From: Bacillus sp. SORGH_AS_0510
GTDB taxonomy: Bacteria > Bacillota > Bacilli > Bacillales > Cytobacillaceae
Length of the DNA: 64,000 bases
Assembly (NCBI RefSeq): GCF_030818775.1
Contig: NZ_JAUTAU010000001.1
Coordinates: forward strand, 4,220,001 to 4,284,000
Direction: 5' to 3'
The notes beneath the pieces are model-generated. The model saw nothing but the letters and a program-made list of their open reading frames with translations. It did no database searches and was not told the origin of the DNA. This document shows positions 51,440-60,732 of the stretch, one piece after another; position 1 is the first letter of the stretch; each line of letters opens with the position of its first letter. The position numbers and the translations under genes are program-made.

Positions 51440-52660
51440 ATGTCTTCATATTCAGTCAAACGGAAAGCCTTTTATTCTCAATTCCCATCTTTCTGGGCTG
51501 ATCTTTATGGGAGTGAATATAGTCTGTTTCATGTCTTGACCGTACCTGAACAACAGGCCTGTCTCATAAGGGAAGCAACTGAACGTATGGGTGCCGTTTT
51601 TTTCAAGACTGCCCGCCTGCTGCGCAGTCTTTCAGACGAACAGCTACTTGAACTAGGTTACCCTAAATCAAGCCTAGGGTTTATCAGGGCAAAGCATCTT
51701 TTTCCAGAATCAGTAATCGCCCGCTTCGATTTTGCCGTTACAAAAGACAGTATCAAATTGCTCGAATTCAACAGCGATACTCCTACCTTTATCGTGGAAT
51801 GTTTTCATGTAAACGGTAAGATATGCCGTGAATTCGGACTTATCAATCCGAATGAAAACGCTGAACGTCTCCTTTCCTCTGGGATTACTAAAGCAGTGAT
51901 CGATGCGTCACATGGAAAGCACTCTCCTAATATTGTCTTTACAGCCCATGATGACTATTTGGAGGATTGGAATACCACCATTTATTTAAGTGATTTATGT
52001 CAGGTGAAAAATAAAGTAGTTCCCTTATCAGCTCTTCAGATCACAGATCATGCTGTTCTTGACTCTGACGGTAAGCCTATTGATGTTTTATACCGTCAAA
52101 CCTATCCTCTCGAACATTTGCTAGAAGACAGGGATCCGATTACAGGTGATTTAGTTGGAATTGAGTTATTACAGCTTGTAAATAAAGGGAAGCTCTCTCT
52201 AATCAATCCCGTTTCTGCCTTCCTGCTTCAACCCAAATCAATTCAGTGCTTGATTTGGGGATTGGCTGAAAATGGTGCTTTTTATACGGAGGAAGAACAG
52301 AAGTGGATAAAAGAATACATGCTTCCTACATATCTTGAAGCAGATGTTTTTACAGGTAAACAATCTTTTGTAAAAAAGCCTTCACTAGGCAGAGAAGGTG
52401 ACACCGTAACAATTTGGGATGATCAATCCAACATTACTGCCCAGAACGCATATCAAACCTATCAGGAAGAACTACCTGTTTACCAAGCGTATACCTCCCT
52501 ACCTACCGTGTCCTTGGAAACGGAAAAAGGAATGGAGGAATTATCCTACGTAATTGGCTCCTTCCTTATTGCTGGGAAAGCAAGTAGTATTGGGGTCAGA
52601 GCTGGAGGAAAAATCACCGGTAACGAATCATACTTTTTACCAGTTGGTATTAAAAAATAA
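51440..52660 (+). CDS. Glutathionylspermidine-synthase-family ATP-grasp ligase (YjfC-like)
   Basis: The product has 406 residues from ATG 51440, one base after the lipoprotein stop, with GGAGG 5 bases upstream. The GSP_synth fold is seen in ARFDFAVTKDSIKLLEFNSDTPTFIVE, DWNTTIYLSDLCQVKN, FVKKPSLGREGDTVTI (ATP-binding Lys and Gly loop) and SSIGVRAGGKITGNESYFLPV. Members ligate amines to carboxyl groups of peptides; those beside DUF350 proteins are thought to modify a surface or membrane partner. The lipoprotein is a candidate substrate (inference). Confidence 0.83.
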   Translation: MSSYSVKRKAFYSQFPSFWADLYGSEYSLFHVLTVPEQQACLIREATERMGAVFFKTARLLRSLSDEQLLELGYPKSSLGFIRAKHLFPESVIARFDFAVTKDSIKLLEFNSDTPTFIVECFHVNGKICREFGLINPNENAERLLSSGITKAVIDASHGKHSPNIVFTAHDDYLEDWNTTIYLSDLCQVKNKVVPLSALQITDHAVLDSDGKPIDVLYRQTYPLEHLLEDRDPITGDLVGIELLQLVNKGKLSLINPVSAFLLQPKSIQCLIWGLAENGAFYTEEEQKWIKEYMLPTYLEADVFTGKQSFVKKPSLGREGDTVTIWDDQSNITAQNAYQTYQEELPVYQAYTSLPTVSLETEKGMEELSYVIGSFLIAGKASSIGVRAGGKITGNESYFLPVGIKK

Positions 52661-52672
52661 AGGAGGATGCAC

Positions 52673-53059
52673 ATGGCGAATTTTTTATTATACTTAGCCG
52701 TTACACTTGGTCTTTTATTAGTAGGACTCTTCCTAATGGAAGTAACTACAAAGGTAAAAGAATTTTCCTTAATGGCAAAAGGAAACAAAGCAGCAAGCTA
52801 CGTACTAGGCGGAAGATTACTCGGTTTGGCCATCGTTTTGTATTCTACTGCCGCTAATTCCATCTCTTTAACAGATATGGCTATTTGGGGAGCAATTGGG
52901 ATTGTAGCGCAAATTATCGTGTTTTACCTAGCGGAATGGCTCACTCCACGGTTCAATGTTATGCAGAGCATTGAAGAAGATAATCAGGCAGTTGGTTTAT
53001 TCCTCATGTTTTTATCCGTTTCCATCGGAGTCGTCATTGCTGGCTGTTTAACGTATTAA
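52673..53059 (+). CDS. DUF350 membrane protein (YjfL-like)
   Basis: The product has 128 residues with four membrane segments and the DUF350 pattern: FLMEVTTKVKEFSLMAKGNKAASYVLGGRLLGLAIVLYSTAANS. The second ATG at 52673 is chosen because the first touches GGAGG. It is the third gene of the operon and is followed by a bidirectional terminator shared with the K+ channel gene. Confidence 0.85.
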   Translation: MANFLLYLAVTLGLLLVGLFLMEVTTKVKEFSLMAKGNKAASYVLGGRLLGLAIVLYSTAANSISLTDMAIWGAIGIVAQIIVFYLAEWLTPRFNVMQSIEEDNQAVGLFLMFLSVSIGVVIAGCLTY

Positions 53060-53086
53060 AAAACGCATCCCCTGGATGCGCTTTTT
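53059..53086. terminator. Bidirectional terminator between the DUF350 and K+ channel genes
   Basis: Stem CGCATCC/GGATGCG with a 3-base loop, A-run before and T-run after. Confidence 0.88.
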
Positions 53087-53087
53087 A

Positions 53088-54116
53088 TTACAATTTCTTA
53101 TAAGTTTCTTTATCGCAGATAACAAACAGCCGAGCCTCACTAGGAATCGCTTCATTCCATTTCTTTAGGATATTTAAGTCACTACGGTCAGCAATGAGCT
53201 GGGCACCTTTCTCTTTAAGAAAATCATGGGCCATTCCATAAGTCGTCCATTCAGGTTTAACTCTCACTTCCCATAAATCACTTCCCCCGTCCCCATCCTT
53301 CCGACTTAATAGCTGGGTAAAGAGATGGCTTGTTCCTTTTGTTTGCGCTGATTTCGCCATAAGATTCGATACAGATTCATGGGAAAGAATAAACTCATCA
53401 ATCTTTACATGTTTAAAATTACCTACATGCTTCTCATTTAGTATTTCAGCAATGGTATATATGTTATTTTCAGTTCCTTCATCATATCGCTCTATGGAGG
53501 AAGCAACTAAGAGCGTTTTACCATCAGCTAAGTCAGCATTATTGATGCCATCAGGAGCAAATAATAGAACGGCTTTGGCTTTTTCAATTCCTGCTCTTCT
53601 TAGCGTATCCTCATCCGTGGGACTACCTTGGATATACAGAAATCTTTCATGTTCATAGGGGGTTTTCTCTAACTCATCAATTAGAACAATTTCTGTTTTA
53701 GAGTCTCCGAGAAAAAGCTCATTAATCGTGGTTTTACTCTTATTGGTCCAGCCAATAATGACATAATGGCCTGCTCCTCTGAACGTCATTCTTCCTTCCT
53801 CCTTCATTCGCTTGTACTGCGAAACAGCATCAACAATGACTCCAATCACTAAACCAAAAAGACCGATACCTACTGTATAAACAATCAGCATCGCCCAAAT
53901 TCTTCCTAGCTGTGTTGTTGGTGAAACATCTCCGTACCCTACAGTTGTCATAGTCGTGAGAATCCACCAAACTGCATGAAAGGTATTCTCAAATGTTTGC
54001 GGTTCTAGTATTCTCATAATTTCTGCGTTAATCAAAATAAAAAAAGTAGTAACCAATAGTAACGTTCGATATCGGTATTTAGTCGCCTTTATAAACAGCT
54101 TTCTAAAAAATAGCAT
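53088..54116 (-). CDS. yugO: Two-TM potassium channel with RCK domain (YugO-like)
   Basis: The product has 342 residues. Two membrane segments flank the pore loop with the selectivity filter TTVGYGD. A cytosolic RCK/TrkA-N domain begins YVIIGWTNKSKTTINEL and has IVLIDE after the second strand. YugO in B. subtilis is the K+ channel of biofilm electrical signalling (known). GGGGGAG precedes the ATG. It faces the GSP-synthase/DUF350 operon; channels of this type recur next to such ligases in other genomes. Confidence 0.88.
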   Translation of the reverse strand: MLFFRKLFIKATKYRYRTLLLVTTFFILINAEIMRILEPQTFENTFHAVWWILTTMTTVGYGDVSPTTQLGRIWAMLIVYTVGIGLFGLVIGVIVDAVSQYKRMKEEGRMTFRGAGHYVIIGWTNKSKTTINELFLGDSKTEIVLIDELEKTPYEHERFLYIQGSPTDEDTLRRAGIEKAKAVLLFAPDGINNADLADGKTLLVASSIERYDEGTENNIYTIAEILNEKHVGNFKHVKIDEFILSHESVSNLMAKSAQTKGTSHLFTQLLSRKDGDGGSDLWEVRVKPEWTTYGMAHDFLKEKGAQLIADRSDLNILKKWNEAIPSEARLFVICDKETYKKL

Positions 54117-54143
54117 GGTGCTCCCCCACTCTTACTGTGGTGA

Positions 54144-55658
54144 TTATTTGTTTTCTTTTCTCATATAAAAAGAATTCCTTTGCACAGGCACCCATTCTTC
54201 CGTTTGTTCTAGCTGACCTGCGAGTGAGAAAAGGAAGTCCTCTCTTCCTCTCGCTGCCATGAATTGTACACCAACCGGGAGTCCATCGGAAGTAAGATGG
54301 ATAGGCACGGTCATGGCTGGCTGACCGGTTAAATTAGCTAACTGTGTAAAAGGAGTTCTTTCTAAATTTTTTTCTGCCACTTGTTCAACAATCCCTGCTT
54401 TTTTCATTAAGCCTCCCAAGGAAAGCTTTCCGGCAAACTGCAATGCTGCTTTTTCAGATTTACTTGGCTCTAGTTCACCAATTTTCGCAGGTATAGCCGC
54501 TGTTGTTGGAGTAAGAAGCAAATCATATTGTTCATGGAACTGTTCCATCTGAATGGCAGCTTTATCCCACTCTCTAATACTTAATACAAACTCTTCAGCT
54601 GAGGTGGCTTTTCCCACTAAGCCGAGCATCCATGTTGTCGGTTCCACATCACTCATTCTTGGCTTTCTCCCTAGAACAGTTTCAAGGGAAGACAAACCTG
54701 CAGCTACTTCACCAAAATACATAGTTAGATAACTTTTTGCGATTTTTCTTCCATCAACGGGTACATCTACTTCAACCACGTGATGACCCATGGACTCTAA
54801 CAGCTTAGCTGTCTTTAAGACTGCCTCTTTACAATCTTGTTCAACCAAATTTCCAAGTGGGGACTTTACCGTGAATCCGATTGTCCATTTTCTCTCAAAC
54901 GGTTCATGTAATAATTGCAGATACTTTCCTTCAAATGAGGGAGCATAAAAGGCCGCATATTTTTCATGGATGCTTATCTCATCAAGCATAGCCGCACTAT
55001 CCCTAACCGTCCTTGAAAGAATGTGGTCTACTGAAGCCCCTTGCCAATGTCTAGCATAATGGGGCCCAACAGGTGTCCTGCCGCGAGTGGGCTTGATGCC
55101 AAATAGTCCACAATAGGCCCCGGGTATCCGAATAGAACCGCCACCATCATTTGCCCCTGCTATTGGAACCATACCGCTTGCCACCGCTGCAGCCGATCCT
55201 CCACTTGACCCGCCTGGTGTATGGTTAAGGTTCCACGGATTCCGAGTAGGTCCGTAATATTGAGGCTCTGTAATTCCCATTAATGCAAACTCCGGTACAT
55301 TTGTTTGCCCTACAAATATTACACCTGTTTTCCTTAATTGTTTCACATATTCAGAATCGACCTTTGCACGGTAGGTTTGCAAAGCCCTAGAACCTGAGGT
55401 GATTTTTTCCCCTTCCACCTCTTGTGTAATATCTTTCAAGAGCATCGGTACTCCAGAAAACCTACTATTTAGATTTACGTTCTCCAACGCATTTTCAGCC
55501 CTATCATAAAATCTGTTGATGACAGCATTTAACTGTGGATTAAATTTTTCTATCGTGTGAATGGCTTCATTAAGCACTTCCTTTGGCTGTATTTCTTTGT
55601 TTTTTATCAATTCAGCTATGCCTAACCCATCATAATTTTTATAATTAAAGCCCTCCAT
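54144..55658 (-). CDS. Amidase-signature hydrolase (6-aminohexanoate-type)
   Basis: The product has 504 residues from ATG 55658 with GGGAG 8 bases upstream. Catalytic Lys is in MLLKDITQE, the Gly/Ser loop is [17 protein letters not shown], and [17 protein letters not shown] holds the nucleophile Ser. This subgroup resembles 6-aminohexanoate-cyclic-dimer hydrolase (NylA) and related amidases. It differs clearly from the amidase at 10755. The natural substrate is unknown. Confidence 0.85.
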   Translation of the reverse strand: MEGFNYKNYDGLGIAELIKNKEIQPKEVLNEAIHTIEKFNPQLNAVINRFYDRAENALENVNLNSRFSGVPMLLKDITQEVEGEKITSGSRALQTYRAKVDSEYVKQLRKTGVIFVGQTNVPEFALMGITEPQYYGPTRNPWNLNHTPGGSSGGSAAAVASGMVPIAGANDGGGSIRIPGAYCGLFGIKPTRGRTPVGPHYARHWQGASVDHILSRTVRDSAAMLDEISIHEKYAAFYAPSFEGKYLQLLHEPFERKWTIGFTVKSPLGNLVEQDCKEAVLKTAKLLESMGHHVVEVDVPVDGRKIAKSYLTMYFGEVAAGLSSLETVLGRKPRMSDVEPTTWMLGLVGKATSAEEFVLSIREWDKAAIQMEQFHEQYDLLLTPTTAAIPAKIGELEPSKSEKAALQFAGKLSLGGLMKKAGIVEQVAEKNLERTPFTQLANLTGQPAMTVPIHLTSDGLPVGVQFMAARGREDFLFSLAGQLEQTEEWVPVQRNSFYMRKENK

Positions 55659-55800
55659 CCAATTCACTCCCATTCAAACGATTTATTAATATATTACTTC
55701 TACTAACAAATGCTCTATTCCTTTTCCACATAGTTTTAATTACTTTTTTTAGAAAAGGCTCTTTTTCTTTAATGGCTAAAAAGCTAACTCCTAAATATAT

Positions 55801-55829
55801 TTGACAAGAGAAGTAAATTACTGTAAAAT
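55801..55829 (+). promoter_or_regulatory. Sigma-A promoter of the 55.8-kb ncRNA
   Basis: A consensus TTGACA and TAAAAT are 17 bp apart. The predicted start is about 55836. No protein gene lies downstream on this strand. Confidence 0.8.
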
Positions 55830-55835
55830 AAATAA

Positions 55836-56215
55836 TTGTGCTTAGGCACTAGAGTAACTTGGAATTATAAGATAACGCAATGTAAGAATTTATTTCTGGC
55901 ATTCTGCTTATGTTTTAATATAAAGACTTATTCACACTGGATCGGCTTCGGAGCCGTTAGGATGTAAGAGAGGTAGGGCTTACGTCGTTTAGGTACAAAA
56001 CCATCAGGTGGAAGAATAACCGCGGCAAATTTGTTTAAAAAACAATGGATTATATATAAGTTTTTACTTGCGAACAGAACAGTTCAGCGCTTGAAAGCGC
56101 ATGATAGCTAGACAGTAATACTGTCTGAATAAGACTAGCATTCACAAGTTACAATAATGATTCATCATGAATCAACTATAAAGAAGGCAGAGGAATTTAA
56201 TTTCCTCTGCCTTCG
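55836..56215 (+). ncRNA. Probable large structured non-coding RNA (about 380 nt)
   Basis: No plausible coding frame exists between the promoter and the terminal hairpin. A long-range helix closes the body: GTAACTTG-GAAT (55854-55865) pairs with ATTC-A-CAAGTTAC (56140-56152), 12 bp with one bulge across about 275 bases. Local helices are GTGC/GCAC at the 5' end, CGGCT-TCGG-AGCCG, GATGTAAG/CTTACGTC around AGAGGTAGGG, CCA/TGG, GCGCTT/AAGCGC, GACAGT/ACTGTC and GATTCAT/ATGAATC. It matches no riboswitch, tmRNA, RNase P, SRP or 6S motif that I can recognise. Confidence 0.7.
56183..56214. terminator. Strong 13-bp hairpin at the ncRNA/HD-GYP convergence
   Basis: GAAGGCAGAGGAA/TTCCTCTGCCTTC. The T-tail is weak on both strands (TTTAT on the minus strand). 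It probably ends both the ncRNA and the HD-GYP transcript. Confidence 0.65.
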
Positions 56216-56313
56216 TCCAATTTATAGGTTAATAATTTGCAATTTGATTTAGTGTTAGGTTTTCTTTAAATAGGTCTAGTGGCTTAAAACCATCTATTTT
56301 TATTATAGGTTGA

Positions 56314-57255
56314 TTAGGATATCTCAAGATTTAATTCAAGAATCTCTCCAACTTTTCCATTACGCAACGTAATACTTTTTCCTCTTATCATTTCCATCAG
56401 AAAGTTGGTGAAAGGTAAAACAATTGAACCATCAAGGCGGTTTAATTTTACGTCTTTTATTAGTTCGTCAATTGCATAGAAAATAGACATTGAGCTTTTA
56501 TAAACTCTATTTGAACAGATAGCATCAAATGTATCTGCAACAGAAAGGATTCGAATAAAAAAAGGAATATTTTCTTCTTTTAATTGAAAAGGGTAACCCG
56601 ATCCATTTAATCGCTCATGGTGTTTTAGAACACCTTCTAAGATTAGGGGATTTAAAGAAGTTGAAGATAACAAGTCATAACCAAGCTTTGGGTGTTGTTT
56701 TACTAAGTTAAATTCTTCCTCAGTTAACCTACTGGGTTTATTTAGAATCCCAGGGTCAATTTTAAATTTTCCAACATCATGAAATAACCCCATACTAGCT
56801 AAAAAATGTTGATCATCTTCAGATAGGTTCAGTATTCCACCTATTTTACTTGCTACCAAACCCACATTAATAGAATGTTTTAGTAAGTATTCATCCTCAG
56901 AGAATCTTTCCATAATTTCTATTATCCCAAGTTCATTTATAGCAAACTCTTGGTGTAATGCCCCGAATGTATCTATCATTTCCTGAATTTCGTCATCATC
57001 AAGTTTTGACTTTTGACTTATTGTTGTTTGAAGGTCTTGGATTGATGTATAAACATTTTTATAAACAATTTCACTAAATTCACCTAATTTTTTATCAATA
57101 ATACTTCTCGAGTCTAATTGATCCCTTGTCTGAACCTTATGTCGATTCAACAAGTTAATATGATTATCCCTTAGTACCGTACCTTTTTTTAAAAGTAAAA
57201 CACCAGTTAAAGAGTAGATATCCTCTTTTAATACCATTCCTCTTCTTAAATCCAT
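56314..57255 (-). CDS. Cytoplasmic HD-GYP domain protein
   Basis: The product has 313 residues with no membrane segment. An N-terminal DUF3391-like part (GMVLKEDIYSLTGVLLLKKGTVL) precedes the HD-GYP domain: HSINVGLVASKIG, GLFHDVGKFKIDP, HHERLNGSGYP. It may degrade c-di-GMP. GGGGAG precedes the ATG. The C-terminus carries an extra segment of about 40 residues (IVLPFTNFLMEMIRGKSITL). Confidence 0.85.
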   Translation of the reverse strand: MDLRRGMVLKEDIYSLTGVLLLKKGTVLRDNHINLLNRHKVQTRDQLDSRSIIDKKLGEFSEIVYKNVYTSIQDLQTTISQKSKLDDDEIQEMIDTFGALHQEFAINELGIIEIMERFSEDEYLLKHSINVGLVASKIGGILNLSEDDQHFLASMGLFHDVGKFKIDPGILNKPSRLTEEEFNLVKQHPKLGYDLLSSTSLNPLILEGVLKHHERLNGSGYPFQLKEENIPFFIRILSVADTFDAICSNRVYKSSMSIFYAIDELIKDVKLNRLDGSIVLPFTNFLMEMIRGKSITLRNGKVGEILELNLEIS

Positions 57256-57461
57256 GTTATAAGCTCCCCTTTTTTATAACAGGTCAATTTATGTAAAAAA
57301 AACGAAAGAATAAAATTCAAAAAACTACAAAAATCTACTTATTTTTTAATTACTTATTTTACTATAATTGGTTTTTTCAATTTGGTAAAGAGTGTAAAAG
57401 GGATTTTTTTAAAGATTCTCACAACCATTTTCCCCCAATTACAACTAGCATTTTGACAAAC

Positions 57462-57492
57462 AAAAAAACCACAGTACAAAGACTGAGGTTTT
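57462..57492 (-). terminator. Intrinsic terminator after the C39-like gene
   Basis: Stem AAAACCTCAGT/ACAGTGGTTTT-type (11 positions, one mismatch) followed by seven T on the minus strand. Confidence 0.85.
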
Positions 57493-57500
57493 GTATATAA

Positions 57501-58325
57501 CTACTTCACAATCACAATCGCTTGCTTTCCCATTTGTTCCCAAGCTTTTATAAAGCTTTCACGGTTAAGTTTTCTATTTTTGACTCCATAGGGGTCATTG
57601 ATATATATATGGGTTTCATCGTAACCTGTGATTGCGACACTGTGTTCACTAAACGTAATATCAATTTTCCCTTGCGGTGTGTCCCACTTTTGGAAGACAG
57701 AGACAGGCGCAAAGGTTGAGGTGGTAATAATCCATACCGGGAGCCCTTGGCCCACTTTCTCTAAGACCTCATCAAATGAATGGTTGGTTAGATTCACAGC
57801 GCGATCGCCAACATATTTTTGCGCCAATTCTAATACAGGTCCATTGTAAACACCGAGCCCTGGACCCTTTGCCATATTTCCCACAAATCCGGCATTAGGA
57901 TTTCCCTTTTGTCCATTGTTATAGGTTAACGGAACGGTTTTAATATTTTCCGCTAATTCATTTTTTGTCACCTTTACACCATGATAGTTTAAAATCATTG
58001 CTAGACTGGTTACTTCACATCCATTATAAAGCTTAGGAGCATCCATTTGGTTTAGCAATGGTACATCCAGTAATATATGATCTGGAGTACTTGGCTCAGT
58101 ATTTGTTATTTTTACTTCGTTAACTGGTTCTGGATCTTCTTTTAGTACTTCTTTGTTTACTGGTTGTGAATTCGTTTCTTTTTGAGACTCCGCATCCGTT
58201 GTCTTCGTTTGTACCACTTCTTTTAATCGAACAATAGCCGGCCAATCAAATTTCCCTGCAAAAATAGTATTTGCACCAATAAAAGATATGATTAAAACAA
58301 TAAGGATGAATAAAAATTTTTTCAT
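57501..58325 (-). CDS. yvpB: Secreted C39-like cysteine peptidase (YvpB family)
   Basis: The product has 274 residues from ATG 58325, which begins a clear signal peptide (KKFLFILIVLIISFIGANTIFA). A Thr/Glu/Pro-rich linker leads to the peptidase_C39_2 domain: NGCEVTSLAMIL (catalytic Cys), ITFSEHSVAITGYD (His), YINDPYG (Asp). The pattern follows B. subtilis YvpB closely. The ribosome site AAGGA fits neither possible start perfectly; the upstream ATG at 58340 touches it. The substrate is unknown. Confidence 0.87.
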   Translation of the reverse strand: MKKFLFILIVLIISFIGANTIFAGKFDWPAIVRLKEVVQTKTTDAESQKETNSQPVNKEVLKEDPEPVNEVKITNTEPSTPDHILLDVPLLNQMDAPKLYNGCEVTSLAMILNYHGVKVTKNELAENIKTVPLTYNNGQKGNPNAGFVGNMAKGPGLGVYNGPVLELAQKYVGDRAVNLTNHSFDEVLEKVGQGLPVWIITTSTFAPVSVFQKWDTPQGKIDITFSEHSVAITGYDETHIYINDPYGVKNRKLNRESFIKAWEQMGKQAIVIVK

Positions 58326-58479
58326 AGACGAATATACCATTCCTTGCGTTAGACTTTGACAGGTACTAGTAGATTAGTAAAATACTACTATAAACATACC
58401 AAATAATCCAAAGTGGATAAAGGAAAAACTTTTCCAACTCATCTTAATTCATAAACCTTAAGTTCTCCTTAAGAAAAAT

Positions 58480-58510
58480 GAGGCTGCACCAAAAGCACGG
58501 GGTCAGCCTC
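58480..58510 (-). terminator. Intrinsic terminator after the ThrE pair
   Basis: Stem GAGGCTG/CAGCCTC with further pairs ACCCC/GGT and CATTTTTC after it on the minus strand. Confidence 0.8.
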
Positions 58511-58524
58511 AGATATACCTTATT

Positions 58525-58971
58525 TCAAATCCTTCTTTGATTAATTTTTCGAATGACTTGATTAATTACCTCAGAAAAAACTAATCCGAAGGCAATGGCT
58601 CCAGCAAGCATCAATACCTTTGCCGCTGACCCTAATGCTGCATTATAGTCATTTTCTACAAAATGTCTCATGGCATCATAGGCTAATCCCCCTGGAACTA
58701 GAGGAATGATCCCGGCAACACTAAAGATAATGACTGGCGTTTTGTAAAACTTAGCTAATTCCTGACTTAGAACGGCTATAAAAATAGTGGCTGCCAATGT
58801 AGCAGATATGGCATCATTTGAATATCTCTCGAGAAGATAATAAATAAGCCAACCTCCCATTCCGATCAATCCACATTTTATTAATGTTTCTTTTGGTGCA
58901 TTAAAAAGGATACCAAAAGCTCCTGTGGCAATAAAACTTGTTATTAATTGACCAAGGATTTCCATATTCAT
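58525..58971 (-). CDS. ThrE/YjjB-like threonine/serine exporter, small subunit
   Basis: The product has 148 residues from ATG 58971, with AAAGGTGA 6 bases upstream. About five membrane segments and FSVAGIIPLVPGGLAYDAMRHFVENDYNAAL, the ThrE_2 (DUF3815) pattern. It forms a pair with the next gene; together they correspond to the two halves of ThrE and to YjjB/YjjP of E. coli, which export small acids such as succinate or amino acids. Confidence 0.85.
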   Translation of the reverse strand: MNMEILGQLITSFIATGAFGILFNAPKETLIKCGLIGMGGWLIYYLLERYSNDAISATLAATIFIAVLSQELAKFYKTPVIIFSVAGIIPLVPGGLAYDAMRHFVENDYNAALGSAAKVLMLAGAIAFGLVFSEVINQVIRKINQRRI

Positions 58972-58983
58972 TCCCACTCACCT

Positions 58984-59745
58984 TTATAAAAACGATAACA
59001 CAACAGCAATTCCTGCTCCAATGGCAAATGCTGTTAGAAATGCTTCTGCTCCCTTGGATAAACCAGAAACTAAATGTCCTGCCATTAAATCTCTGATTGC
59101 ATTGGTGACTAATAGCCCAGGAACTAATGACATAACGGAGCCAATGATAATTTTATCTAATTGCTCCCCAATACCAATGCTGACAAGTAATACAGAAAGT
59201 AAACCAATAACAAACGAGGCTAAGAACTCCGAGAAAAATTTAATAGGAACAAAGCGATGGAAGTAGACAAAGCTAAGATAGCCCAAACCTCCTGACACCA
59301 TGGAAGGGATAAAATCACTCCATCCCCCATTAAACATAATCATAAAGCAGCCGCTTGCTAATGAGGCCGCTGCTACCTGATATTTAAAAGGGAAAGTCAC
59401 ATTAAGGGAATCAATTTCTTTTAATTGCGCTAAGGCTTCTTGTAAATTGATTTCACCGCTGCTGATACTTCTTGAAATGCTATTCACCATAGCTACCTTT
59501 TTTAAATCAGTGGACCGCTCTGAAATCCGAATCAGCTTGGTTTTGGTCGGTTCTGCCCCTTCAGCTGAAAAAATGATACCAGTTGGAGTGACATAGCTAT
59601 GAGTTGATTGAATACCTAAGGCGGCAGCAATGCGCATCATTGTATCTTCCACTCGATACGTTTCTCCGCCGCTTTGGAGCATGATTTTTCCTGCCAGCAA
59701 GCAGACCTCCATAATATCATAGGTTTGTTCAACTTGTTTCTCCAT
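58984..59745 (-). CDS. ThrE/YjjP-like exporter, large subunit
   Basis: The product has 253 residues. The N-terminal soluble ThrE_1 domain has MLQSGGETYRVEDTMMRIAAALG and YVTPTGIIFS; about five membrane segments follow, with SLVPGLLVTNAIRDLMAGHLVSGLSKGAEAFLTA. GGTGAG precedes the ATG. It is first of the pair. The exported substrate (threonine/serine or a dicarboxylate) cannot be decided from sequence. Confidence 0.87.
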   Translation of the reverse strand: MEKQVEQTYDIMEVCLLAGKIMLQSGGETYRVEDTMMRIAAALGIQSTHSYVTPTGIIFSAEGAEPTKTKLIRISERSTDLKKVAMVNSISRSISSGEINLQEALAQLKEIDSLNVTFPFKYQVAAASLASGCFMIMFNGGWSDFIPSMVSGGLGYLSFVYFHRFVPIKFFSEFLASFVIGLLSVLLVSIGIGEQLDKIIIGSVMSLVPGLLVTNAIRDLMAGHLVSGLSKGAEAFLTAFAIGAGIAVVLSFL

Positions 59746-59910
59746 TCAATTCTCACCACATTATCTTTACATTTGTTACTTAGTTTAAATCAAAACAAGA
59801 CTTTATACAAAGATGATTTAAATAATGAATAAAATATAGGATTAAATAACCATTATTGCAAAAATATGAAAGTATTTACCGCTTACTTCTATACACTAAC
59901 AGCAAATTTG

Positions 59911-59928
59911 TTATATAATATTATATAA
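59911..59928. promoter_or_regulatory. 18-bp palindrome before the GntR gene
   Basis: TTATATAATATTATATAA is a perfect palindrome 28 bp before the ATG. It can serve as -10 and as an autoregulatory operator for the GntR protein; being all A/T, chance is possible. Confidence 0.4.
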
Positions 59929-59956
59929 TGACTTGTGTACTGAAGGGGATTTACTA

Positions 59957-60685
59957 ATGAAATTAAATAACTCAAGTTCCACTCCATTGTATGACCAGTT
60001 AAAACAAATCCTTAAAGAATCCATTGATCAAGGGATTTATAATGCCGGGGATCGTTTACCCAATGAAACAGAGCTGTGTGAATTATATGGTGTTAGCCGT
60101 ATTACTGTAAGAAGAGCCATTCAGGAATTGTCCGATGAAGGTTTTTTAGAGCGAAAACAAGGAAAAGGAACCTTTGTTACGAGGACTAAGATTGCCAGAG
60201 AATTGGTTTCCGTCGATGGATTCACTGATTTTAGTAAACAGCTCGGCAAAAATCCATCAAAGAGGATACTAGCCTGTGAAGAAATAAAAGCTACTCCAGC
60301 AATTGCTGAAGCACTTCACATACCTGTTGATTCACCTGTTTTAAAATTGGTACGTATTATGTCGATTGATCAACAGCCTTTTGTATTGGATATCGCTCAT
60401 TATTCGCTGGAACGCTTTCCTAATTTGTTTGCAAACTTTGCAGAACATGAGTCAACATATGATGTTTTAAAAAATATCTATCATATTAATATTAAATCAG
60501 GTTCCAGTAAGAAAATTATTACAGTTGTAACCGCTTCAACAGCAGAAGCTGAATACTTGGATTGTGAAGTAGGAGAAACTTTATTTAATATCGATAAGAC
60601 GGTTTATGATGAAGCTGGAATTCCCATTCACATATCCACCTTCAAAACAAGAACTCAGTTAATTGCACTAACTATAACAACTTAA
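59957..60685 (+). CDS. frlR: GntR/HutC-family regulator, FrlR-like
   Basis: The product has 242 residues from ATG 59957 with AAGGGG upstream. The winged helix is TPLYDQLKQILKESIDQGIYNAGDRLPNETEL, then SRITVRRAIQELSDEGFLERKQGKGTFV; the UTRA ligand domain spans about 95-235. FrlR controls fructosamine (frl) genes in B. subtilis. Here it converges on frlD-like and ABC transporter genes, which supports the assignment. Confidence 0.75.
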   Translation: MKLNNSSSTPLYDQLKQILKESIDQGIYNAGDRLPNETELCELYGVSRITVRRAIQELSDEGFLERKQGKGTFVTRTKIARELVSVDGFTDFSKQLGKNPSKRILACEEIKATPAIAEALHIPVDSPVLKLVRIMSIDQQPFVLDIAHYSLERFPNLFANFAEHESTYDVLKNIYHINIKSGSSKKIITVVTASTAEAEYLDCEVGETLFNIDKTVYDEAGIPIHISTFKTRTQLIALTITT

Positions 60686-60686
60686 A

Positions 60687-60728
60687 TAAAAAGGAATGAA
60701 GATGAACACCAACCTTCATTCCTTTTTA
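60687..60728 (+). terminator. Intrinsic terminator after the GntR gene
   Basis: A 14-bp stem AAAAAGGAATGAAG/CTTCATTCCTTTTT. Confidence 0.92.
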
Positions 60729-60732
60729 TTTT

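Noticed and set aside
55836..56215. c-di-GMP riboswitch near the HD-GYP gene
   Set aside because: The GEMM core motifs are absent and the RNA lies on the opposite strand, convergent with the HD-GYP gene.
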